From Chloroflexia bacterium (GTDB lineage Bacteria; Chloroflexota; Chloroflexia; QHBQ01; JADMIH01): a stretch of DNA of 6,286 bases. Below, in pieces: positions 1 through 4,418 of this stretch. The stretch lies in NCBI GenBank assembly GCA_025927935.1, contig JAICKM010000421.1, forward strand, positions 1 to 6,286. The letters are read 5' to 3'. A program made the position numbers and the translations under genes. The notes under the pieces were generated by a model. It did not search any database and was not told the origin of the DNA. It saw nothing but the letters and a program-made list of their open reading frames with translations. Position 1 is the first letter of the stretch; every line of letters starts with the position of its first letter.

Positions 1-539
1 AAAACCAGGTGGACATCGGCAATGCGATCAAGCCATACTATGGCGAGGCCGCAGGCAACCAGTTGACCACGCTGCTACACGACCACATCACCGGCGCGGC
101 GGCCCTGCTGGTGGCCGCCAAGAGCGGCGACGCGGCCCAGATCAAGACCGCCAGCGACGCCTGGTACGCCAACGGCAACGACATCGCCGCCTTCCTAAAC
201 AAGGCTAATCCGACTGGCTGGCCGCTGGCGACGTTGCAGGACATGATGAAGATGCACCTGGATACCACCGTCGCCGAGGCCACGGCCAACCTGAAGGGGG
301 ATTATACCGCGGACGTGGCGGGCTACGACGCGGTGCATGAGCATATCCTACACATGGCCGATGCGCTCAGCGACGGCATCATCGCCCAGTTCCCGCAGCA
401 GTTCGGCGGCCCGCAGGTCGTGGGCATGCCGCGCACCGGTCAGCCCGCCCAGGACGCCTGGTTCTGGCTGATCTCCCTGATCGCGGGCAACGTCCTGCTG
501 CTGGCGGGACGCTATCTACGGCGCAAACCGGCGGCCTGA
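1..539 (+). CDS. Exported helical His-rich protein with C-terminal sortase-type anchor (5'-truncated)
   Basis: The reading frame is already open at the window edge (codon positions start at base 3, reading N-Q-V-D-I-G). The GTG at 9 has no ribosome binding site, so the true start lies outside the window. Counting V9 as residue 1, residues 1-130 look all-helical with clustered histidines: HDH at 24-26, MKMH at 80-83, HEHILHM at 110-116. The run up to QFPQQF resembles a family of uncharacterised bacterial proteins that I recall but cannot name; some relatives carry unreliable labels. A short linker leads to MPRTG (residues 140-144, bases 426-440), a hydrophobic stretch of about 17 residues (151-167) and a basic tail RYLRRK. 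This is the three-part layout of a sortase cell-wall signal with M in place of L in LPxTG. I infer an exported, wall- or membrane-anchored protein; a signal peptide would have to lie upstream. The biochemical function is unknown. Confidence 0.8.
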   Translation, partial: NQVDIGNAIKPYYGEAAGNQLTTLLHDHITGAAALLVAAKSGDAAQIKTASDAWYANGNDIAAFLNKANPTGWPLATLQDMMKMHLDTTVAEATANLKGDYTADVAGYDAVHEHILHMADALSDGIIAQFPQQFGGPQVVGMPRTGQPAQDAWFWLISLIAGNVLLLAGRYLRRKPAA

Positions 540-571
540 GCCGCACGGCGGCGCTGGACCAGGGCGCGGGC

Positions 572-607
572 GTGGAGGTGGTCGCCGATGGCGCCGGCCA
601 CCTCCAT
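572..607. repeat. Hairpin 1 downstream of the surface-protein gene
   Basis: Bases 572-581 (GTGGAGGTGG) pair with 598-607 (CCACCTCCAT), ten pairs including one terminal G-T wobble. Inside, CGCC (583-586) can pair with GGCG (590-593). There is no T-run after it, so it is not a classical intrinsic terminator. It starts 33 bases after the stop codon of the preceding gene and is the first of four consecutive hairpins. Confidence 0.5.
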
Positions 608-620
608 TGCCGCGCGGCGA

Positions 621-651
621 GGTAGCCCGGAGGCTTGAGCCTCCGGCTACC
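621..651. repeat. GTAG-bounded palindromic element (REP-like)
   Basis: A strong inverted repeat: GGTAGCCCGGAGGC (621-634), loop TTGA (635-638), GCCTCCGGCTACC (639-651). One C is bulged in the left arm and all other positions pair. It begins with GTAG and ends with CTAC, like the nested palindrome at 2312-2376. This suggests dispersed palindromic elements of one general style, although the core sequences differ. It could also help end transcription of the upstream gene, but no T-run follows. Confidence 0.6.
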
Positions 652-659
652 CCTACCAA

Positions 660-689
660 GGCCGCCTGCGCGGCCTCCCTTCTAGGGAG
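660..689. repeat. Two small adjacent hairpins
   Basis: GGCCGC (660-665) pairs with GCGGCC (670-675) around loop CTGC. Immediately beyond, CTCCCT (675-680) pairs with AGGGAG (684-689) around TCT. They continue the hairpin series that starts at 572. The spacer 540-830 (291 bases) otherwise holds only the putative promoter of the next gene. Confidence 0.45.
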
Positions 690-731
690 CGCCGCGCGCC
701 ATGGCACCCGCATCCGCAGTCATCCTCGCCC

Positions 732-760
732 TGTACAAATCCGGCGCGCTATGCTACGAT
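732..760 (+). promoter_or_regulatory. Putative promoter of the membrane methyltransferase gene
   Basis: TGTACA (732-737) lies 17 bases before TACGAT (755-760). The latter is preceded by TG one base away (TGCTACGAT, 752-760), giving an extended -10 arrangement. Each hexamer matches the sigma-70 consensus at four of six positions. The expected start of transcription, near 767, leaves a leader of about 60 bases. This is a prediction from pattern only. Confidence 0.4.
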
Positions 761-816
761 TGTCCGTGGTCGCCGGCAGTGACCGCGGATGGGTCCAGAC
801 GAGGACGGTTCCCGGC

Positions 817-823
817 AGAGGAG
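817..823 (+). promoter_or_regulatory. Ribosome binding site that selects ATG 831
   Basis: AGAGGAG ends 7 bases before the ATG at 831. The in-frame ATG at 789 would add 14 residues but has no such site, so 831 is the better start. Confidence 0.7.
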
Positions 824-830
824 TACACGG

Positions 831-1427
831 ATGGAAAAGCTCTTTAAGGCGCTGTATTTTGCCGGCATGGTGGTCGAGGTGATCCTGCGCACGCCCTATG
901 CGCGGCAGCGGAGACAGATTCCGAAAACTGATCAACGAATCTCACGCGCGGAACAGGGGCTGCTCGCCGGGCTGTCTGTCGCGGGACTCTTGCTGCCGCT
1001 GATTTACAGCCTGACCCCGTGGCTCAACTTCGCCGACTATGGCCTGGCGTCCCGCACGAAAGCGCGGGCGGGATGGCTCGGCACCGGGTTGCTCGCCGCC
1101 GCCGTGTGGCTCTTTGGCCGGGCGCACCGGGATCTTGGCACGAACTGGTCGCCTTCGCTGGAAATTGGGGAGCAACAGACCCTGACGACCTCCGGCGTAT
1201 ATCGCACCATCCGCCACCCTATGTATGCCTCGCAGGGGTTGTGGGCGCTGGCCCAGGCTCTGATGCTGCCCAATTGGATTGCGGGGCCGGGCGGTCTGCT
1301 GACGTTTGCCGCCTTTTATCTGGTCCGTATGCCCCAGGAAGAGCGGATGATGCTGGAGCACTTTGGCGACGCTTATCGCGCCTACAGCGCGCAGACCGGG
1401 CGCGTGGTGCCGCGCCTCCCCGGCTAA
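831..1427 (+). CDS. Isoprenylcysteine/phospholipid carboxyl-methyltransferase family membrane protein
   Basis: A 198-residue protein with the signature of the ICMT/PEMT-type methyltransferases, which are S-adenosylmethionine-dependent enzymes embedded in the membrane. Hydrophobic segments lie at about residues 43-60, 81-96, 133-148 and 151-166. The conserved C-terminal half contains LGTNWS (102-107), SGVYRTIRHPMY (121-132, with the RHPxY motif that helps bind the cofactor) and EERMMLEHFGDAYRAY (170-185, with the family's E-E and Y-x-x-Y elements). In bacteria, members of this fold methylate varied lipids or small molecules and rarely act on isoprenylated proteins, so the substrate cannot be read from the sequence. 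The gene appears to stand alone: it has its own promoter-like sequence upstream and a terminator downstream. The length is normal for the family and nothing is missing. Confidence 0.85.
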   Translation: MEKLFKALYFAGMVVEVILRTPYARQRRQIPKTDQRISRAEQGLLAGLSVAGLLLPLIYSLTPWLNFADYGLASRTKARAGWLGTGLLAAAVWLFGRAHRDLGTNWSPSLEIGEQQTLTTSGVYRTIRHPMYASQGLWALAQALMLPNWIAGPGGLLTFAAFYLVRMPQEERMMLEHFGDAYRAYSAQTGRVVPRLPG

Positions 1428-1432
1428 CGCGG

Positions 1433-1447
1433 GCGCCCAGTGGGCGC
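1433..1447. repeat. Short GC hairpin after the methyltransferase stop
   Basis: GCGCCC (1433-1438) pairs with GGGCGC (1442-1447) around AGT, five bases after the stop codon. It has no T-run. It may stabilise the mRNA end or help slow the polymerase before the stronger terminator downstream. Confidence 0.35.
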
Positions 1448-1511
1448 GGGTTCGATCATACCGCGCGGTTGATTCTATTATAGCACCGGCTATCTTCTGA
1501 AAGAACCGCCT

Positions 1512-1540
1512 CCCGGCCGATTTCGCGGGCCGGGTTTTTT
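1512..1540 (+). terminator. Intrinsic terminator after the methyltransferase gene
   Basis: CCCGGCC (1512-1518) pairs perfectly with GGCCGGG (1528-1534) around a nine-base loop, and six T residues follow (1535-1540). It lies 84 bases past the methyltransferase stop and 74 bases before the phosphatase start, so it separates the two transcription units. A hairpin without a T-run follows at 1546-1562. Confidence 0.85.
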
Positions 1541-1545
1541 GTTAC

Positions 1546-1562
1546 CCTGTAAAAGCTACAGG
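1546..1562. repeat. Inverted repeat in the phosphatase leader
   Basis: CCTGTA (1546-1551) pairs with TACAGG (1557-1562) around AAAGC, directly after the terminator T-run. It could be an operator half-site pair or an mRNA hairpin in the phosphatase leader. No regulator can be named. Confidence 0.35.
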
Positions 1563-1614
1563 TGGGGGTCTGGTCGGGGCCATCGAGGCGACGGACGCGG
1601 GGAGAGGGGAGCAA

Positions 1615-2277
1615 GTGCCGATAACCAATCTGTACCTGATCCGCCACGGCGAAGGTATGTTCGCGGTGCATGGGCGGCTGGCCGACCTGCGGGGGGCGGC
1701 GGGGATGAGTCCGCACGGCGTGGCGCAAGTGGAGCGGTTGCGCGCCCGGCTGGCGGCGACCGGCGAGATCATGCCCGATGTGCTGATCGCCAGCAGCCTG
1801 CCGCGCGCCCAGGAGACGGCGGCGATCCTGGCCCCGGCGTTCGGTGGGCTGCCCGTGCTGCTGGACGACGATCTACAGGAGATGCGCTACGGCGCGGCGG
1901 ACGGTATGTTGTGGGCCGACTATGAAGCGCGGTTCGGCGTGCCCGATGTGTATCAGGAGCCGTTGCGCCCGCTGGCGCCCGGCGGCGAGCATTGGGTGGG
2001 GTTCGTGGCGCGGGTCAGCGCGGCCCTGGGGCGCATCGCGCACGACCACGCCGGGCAGACCATTGTGCTGGTTTGCCACGGCGGGGTGATCGAAGCGGCG
2101 TTCCTCTATTTCCTGGGCCTGAACGCGGCGGCGGGCGCCTGGGCGGGGCTGTTTCCGCAGAATACCTCGATGACCCATTGGGCGCAGCGGGCGGAAGGTC
2201 CCGGCCGGCGCTGGCACCTGCAACGCTACAACGACCATCTGCACCTGCGCGACGATGTGCGGTGGGGGCCGGCGTAG
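1615..2277 (+). CDS. Histidine phosphatase family protein (phosphoglycerate-mutase-like)
   Basis: A 220-residue member of the branch 1 histidine phosphatase superfamily, whose members form a phosphohistidine intermediate while hydrolysing or moving phosphate. The N-terminal LIRHGE (residues 8-13) supplies the nucleophile His11 with Arg10. SSLPRAQETA (60-69) supplies the second arginine, Arg64. Glu89 in LQEMRYG is the likely acid. VCHGG (153-157) supplies the second catalytic His155. All core residues are present, so the protein should be active. The substrate is not clear: relatives include alpha-ribazole phosphatases, cofactor-dependent mutases and broad phosphatases, and no cobalamin or glycolysis genes are nearby. 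The start is GTG at 1615, just before the motif-bearing strand; GA-rich Shine-Dalgarno-like sequence occupies 1601-1611. The gene converges on the cupin gene and a palindromic element lies between them. Confidence 0.88.
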   Translation: MPITNLYLIRHGEGMFAVHGRLADLRGAAGMSPHGVAQVERLRARLAATGEIMPDVLIASSLPRAQETAAILAPAFGGLPVLLDDDLQEMRYGAADGMLWADYEARFGVPDVYQEPLRPLAPGGEHWVGFVARVSAALGRIAHDHAGQTIVLVCHGGVIEAAFLYFLGLNAAAGAWAGLFPQNTSMTHWAQRAEGPGRRWHLQRYNDHLHLRDDVRWGPA

Positions 2278-2311
2278 AGGCGGTCCGTCGTTCGTTTTGC
2301 CGCCAGTGATC

Positions 2312-2376
2312 GTAGGAGCCGGTTTCAAACCGGCCCGTGTGGCGCGGAGGGAAGCCGGTTTCAAACCGGCCCCTAC
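2312..2376. repeat. Nested palindromic element between converging genes
   Basis: The 17-base palindrome GCCGGTTTCAAACCGGC occurs twice, at 2318-2334 and 2354-2370. The outer ends GTAGGAGCC (2312-2320) and GGCCCCTAC (2368-2376) also pair. The element can therefore fold as two separate hairpins or as one long hairpin, with 23-base arms carrying two mismatches. It lies 35 bases after the phosphatase stop and 12 bases past the cupin stop, and may act as a two-way transcription end. There is no good T-run on either strand. Palindromes of this kind are commonly dispersed in large bacterial genomes. Confidence 0.7.
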
Positions 2377-2387
2377 ATAGCGTGGGC

Positions 2388-2725
2388 TTAAACTTGTGTG
2401 TCCGGCGCTCGCGAATATTCGGCGGGGGCGAAGAAGACCAGCACGGCCAGGTCTTCGGTGATGGTGTGGAAGCGGTGCTCGACGTTGGCTTCCACCACGA
2501 CAATGCTGCCCGGCTGCACGGGCCGGTCCTCGCCCGCCACCTGGATCACCGCCTGCCCGCCGACCACGTAGTAGACCTCGTCCTCGGTGTGCGGACTCTG
2601 CGGATCGACGCCGCCCGTGGGCAGGACCGGCCCATGCTGAGCGCGGGGATGCGGATGAACTCGTAGTAGCGCTGGTCGCGCGCCGCCTGTTCGGCGGCCA
2701 GTTGGGCCACCTCGAATGCTCGCAT
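2388..2725 (-). pseudogene. Small single-domain cupin protein, interrupted by a frameshift
   Basis: The start is ATG at 2725-2723, behind a good AGGAGG site (2736-2731, five-base spacer). The first frame encodes 32 residues, MRAFEVAQ through ALSMG. The match then continues in another frame from base 2627: VLPTGGVDPQSPHTEDEVYY through FFAPAEYS, 79 residues to TAA at 2390-2388. Only two bases (2629-2628) sit at the junction, so one base, or more likely four, is missing compared with an intact gene of about 113 codons. The second part is a typical cupin barrel: SPHTEDE gives the first metal-ligand segment and PVQPGSIVVV then VEHRFHTI give the second. In the first segment only one of the two usual histidines is present. 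Small monocupins of this type have varied or unknown functions. The break may be a real mutation or a sequencing error. Apart from it, both halves look well conserved. Confidence 0.75.
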
Positions 2726-2771
2726 CCGTTCCTCCTGACTGCGCCCATAGGCGCCGCGTTGACCATGGCCG

Positions 2772-2813
2772 ATACTACTGCCGTAGTATGGCATGCGCGC
2801 CGCGAATCTGCAA
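2772..2813 (-). promoter_or_regulatory. Putative cupin promoter overlapped by an operator-like palindrome
   Basis: On the minus strand TTGCAG (2813-2808) is followed, after exactly 17 bases, by CATACT (2790-2785). These are plausible -35 and -10 hexamers, the -10 matching at four of six positions. A perfect inverted repeat, ATACTAC (2772-2778) and GTAGTAT (2783-2789) around TGCC, overlaps the -10 and the likely transcription start. This placement is typical of a repressor operator. The cupin start codon lies about 50 bases downstream. The regulator is unknown. Confidence 0.45.
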
Positions 2814-2831
2814 GGCCGGGCGCATCAAAAG

Positions 2832-2859
2832 CGACAGCCCGGCCTGCGCCGGGCTGTCG
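2832..2859 (-). terminator. Intrinsic terminator of the S53 peptidase gene
   Basis: A perfect 12-base-pair stem (2832-2843 with 2848-2859) with a four-base loop lies 24 bases beyond the peptidase stop on the minus strand. CTTTTG follows, giving a short run of four T. The very stable stem and the position favour a terminator, which separates the peptidase from the cupin gene. Confidence 0.75.
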
Positions 2860-2883
2860 TTACCGGGTAGCGGTAGCGGCGGG

Positions 2884-4086
2884 CTAGAAGCCGCCGGTGC
2901 TGTTGGGGGTGCCGAGGCCGGTGGGGCCGTCGTACCCGGTCTTGCCGGTGCAGAGGTAGCTGCCGCCGCAACTGCCGTTGCTGCCACTGGTCACGTCGAA
3001 CAGGCTGCTCGTGTGGCTATACGGATAGGAGCCATAGTTGATGCTGCCAGTGTTGCCGGCGGCGGCATACACCGCGGCGACAACCGGCGCGGCCACGCTG
3101 GTGCCGCCGAAGACCAGCCAGCCCGAAAGACCCTGGTAGCGCAGGCTGTCGTAGACAGCGACGCCGGTATTGGGGTCGGCCACCGCCGAGACATCGGCGA
3201 CCGTGCGCCGGCTGCAGCCGCTATCGGTCTGCCAGGTTGGTTTGGCGATGTAGGCGCTGCATCCGCTGCCCGCGCCGCTCCAGACGGTCTCGCTCCAGCC
3301 CCGGGTATTACTCGCCCGTGTGAGGTGGGTGCCGCCGACCGCGGTCACATACTGGGACGCCGCCGGGAACTCGACGCCGTAGCCGTTATCGCCCGAGCTC
3401 ACCGTGACGGCGATGCCGGGGTGATTGTAGTGCGACTGATCGCTCGTTTCGCCGCTGTATTCGCTCCCGCCATAGCTGTTGCTGATAGCGACGACCCCCG
3501 GCTGGCGGGCGGCGGTATCCACCGCGGTCGTGAGATTCGCGAAGCTGTTGCTACTGGCTTCCACGAGTAGGATATGGCAGCCGGGGCAAATGGCGCTGAC
3601 CATATCGAGATCGAGCGAGATTTCTTGTGCCCAGCCGCCGTTGGACCGGGGATAGCTGGTGCCGCCGGTCTGGTTGATTTTGCGGAAGCAGCCATTGGCC
3701 GTGGTACACGCGGGCAGGCCATAGTGGGATCGATAGACGCTCAGATCGGCTTCCGCATTGGGATCATCATAAGCATCGACAATCGCGACGGTGCGGCCCG
3801 CGCCGGCCGTGCTGGACAGTTTGTAGGCCGACTGGAGATCACTGGGGCCGTAGCCGGACGGCGTGCTGGCGGTCGCGAACGACTGGGGGCTATCGGTGCG
3901 CACCAGGGCGTGACAATGGGCATAGCCCAGGGGCGCACTGGCGCAAGAATGCTCCACGGCTGCGGCCGGGAGTGGCTTCGGTCCTCCCGCGGGGGCGGGC
4001 GCTGCCGTGGCCGCCGGTACTCCGCTCAGCAATAGCGCGAACAGCCCGAGAACGCTGAATAGCCGAACGACGCGCTGCATTACCAT
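2884..4086 (-). CDS. Secreted S53 family serine-carboxyl peptidase (sedolisin-like)
   Basis: A 400-residue protein. Residues 1-29 form a signal peptide: basic MQRVVR, a hydrophobic core SVLGLFALLL, and an Ala-rich cleavage region near ATAA-PAPA. A short segment (30-77, with Cys48 and Cys58) precedes the catalytic domain. The S53 catalytic set is present: Glu155 and Asp159 in EISLD, Asp233 in SSGDNG for the oxyanion hole, and nucleophile Ser330 in GGTSVAAP. The C-terminal calcium site is suggested by DVTSG (364-368) and GYDGPTGLGTP (384-394). Eight further cysteines (127, 133, 167, 170, 276, 291, 373, 379) suggest disulfides and hence an extracellular enzyme. Such enzymes cut proteins, often at acidic pH. 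Most S53 members carry a prodomain of about 150-200 residues, which is absent here; a compact family like this is known in bacteria. The start is ambiguous: ATG 4086 is four bases from AGGAGG (4096-4091), while the in-frame ATG 4080 is ten bases away. Confidence 0.9.
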   Translation of the reverse strand: MVMQRVVRLFSVLGLFALLLSGVPAATAAPAPAGGPKPLPAAAVEHSCASAPLGYAHCHALVRTDSPQSFATASTPSGYGPSDLQSAYKLSSTAGAGRTVAIVDAYDDPNAEADLSVYRSHYGLPACTTANGCFRKINQTGGTSYPRSNGGWAQEISLDLDMVSAICPGCHILLVEASSNSFANLTTAVDTAARQPGVVAISNSYGGSEYSGETSDQSHYNHPGIAVTVSSGDNGYGVEFPAASQYVTAVGGTHLTRASNTRGWSETVWSGAGSGCSAYIAKPTWQTDSGCSRRTVADVSAVADPNTGVAVYDSLRYQGLSGWLVFGGTSVAAPVVAAVYAAAGNTGSINYGSYPYSHTSSLFDVTSGSNGSCGGSYLCTGKTGYDGPTGLGTPNSTGGF

Positions 4087-4090
4087 GGCT

Positions 4091-4096
4091 CCTCCT
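4091..4096 (-). promoter_or_regulatory. Ribosome binding site of the S53 peptidase
   Basis: CCTCCT on the plus strand reads AGGAGG on the coding strand. It is rather close (4 bases) to ATG 4086 and slightly far (10 bases) from ATG 4080. Counting the adjoining GAGGAG instead gives about 8 bases to ATG 4080. Either start gives a working signal peptide. Confidence 0.6.
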
Positions 4097-4192
4097 CAAG
4101 GACGAATGCTCAGCGGGGCCGCGAGAACCGGGAGCAACCGGTACCGCTTTTCTATTAAGTGGCCGACCCACAAATACGGGGACCGGATTGGC

Positions 4193-4232
4193 TCTATAAT
4201 ACCATAGCCGTACTGACAAAACTACTGACAAA
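4193..4232 (-). promoter_or_regulatory. Upstream regulatory region of the S53 peptidase with direct repeats
   Basis: TACTGACAAA occurs twice on the plus strand, at 4211-4220 and 4223-4232, a period of 12 bases. On the minus strand each copy contains TTGTCA, a good -35-like hexamer. TATAGA (4198-4193) lies 15 bases after the nearer copy and TATTAT (4201-4196) 12 bases after it; both spacings are shorter than ideal. The repeats may therefore be activator sites that compensate for a weak promoter, as with OmpR/PhoB-type regulators, which bind tandem direct repeats. The predicted leader is about 100 bases. The plus strand also reads TATAAT at 4195-4200. Confidence 0.4.
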
Positions 4233-4250
4233 TTCGCCGGAAAGTAGTTT
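4219..4250. repeat. Eight-base inverted repeat upstream of the peptidase
   Basis: AAACTACT (4219-4226) pairs with AGTAGTTT (4243-4250) across 16 bases and overlaps the second direct repeat. It may be part of a regulator binding site. The rest of the gene-free stretch 4251-4418 holds the hairpins below and TTGCGCAA (4293-4300); I see no gene there. Confidence 0.35.
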
Positions 4251-4340
4251 CTAACTGATAAGGTTTATGCCGGATGCGGTCCGAGAGGTTGATTGCGCAA
4301 CTGGCGTTCAACATAAGATGAGAGGATGCGGGGGGTGGCA

Positions 4341-4406
4341 GGGGCCGGCAGGCGTGTTCCTCGGTCGGGGAGTGCCCGCCGGCCCCCATCGGAGCGCGGC
4401 GATGGG
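4341..4406 (-). terminator. Two hairpins downstream of the argininosuccinate lyase gene
   Basis: CCCATCG (4385-4391) pairs with CGATGGG (4400-4406), 12 bases beyond the lyase stop. A longer stem overlaps it by two bases: 4341-4349 pairs perfectly with 4378-4386, and after an A/C mismatch 4351-4353 pairs with 4374-4376. Neither is followed by a T-run on the minus strand. I read this as a possible transcript end or 3' stabilising structure, not a proven intrinsic terminator. The two stems share bases and compete. Confidence 0.35.
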
Positions 4407-4418
4407 TCGTGTGCCAGG

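Noticed and set aside
539..625. A short frame after the first stop reading S-R-T-A-A-L-D-Q-G through a TAG at 623-625, considered as a fragment of a longer original protein.
   Set aside because: It has no start or ribosome site and no family resemblance, and the preceding gene already ends with a complete sortase-type tail.
789..830. ATG 789 as the start of the methyltransferase.
   Set aside because: It has no ribosome binding site, and the extra 14 residues (polar, Arg/Asp-rich) do not match the family. ATG 831 has AGAGGAG at the right distance.
1477..1482. A minus-strand TATAAT considered as a promoter.
   Set aside because: No acceptable -35 hexamer lies 16-18 bases upstream on that strand, and it would read antisense into the methyltransferase gene with no gene to serve.
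2318..2370. Two identical 17-base units, considered as a minimal CRISPR array.
   Set aside because: There are only two copies with a 19-base gap; each unit is itself a perfect palindrome, and no cas gene is nearby. A palindromic repeat element fits better.
1873..2766. A 297-codon minus-strand open frame crossing the phosphatase, the palindrome and the cupin.
   Set aside because: It runs through two better-supported genes in other frames and through an intergenic palindrome, and its product is Arg/Pro-rich with no recognisable motif.
2716..3570. A 284-codon plus-strand open frame opposite the peptidase and the cupin upstream region.
   Set aside because: It is antisense to a peptidase with full catalytic motifs, and its composition (Ala/Gly/Arg runs) is typical of a shadow frame.
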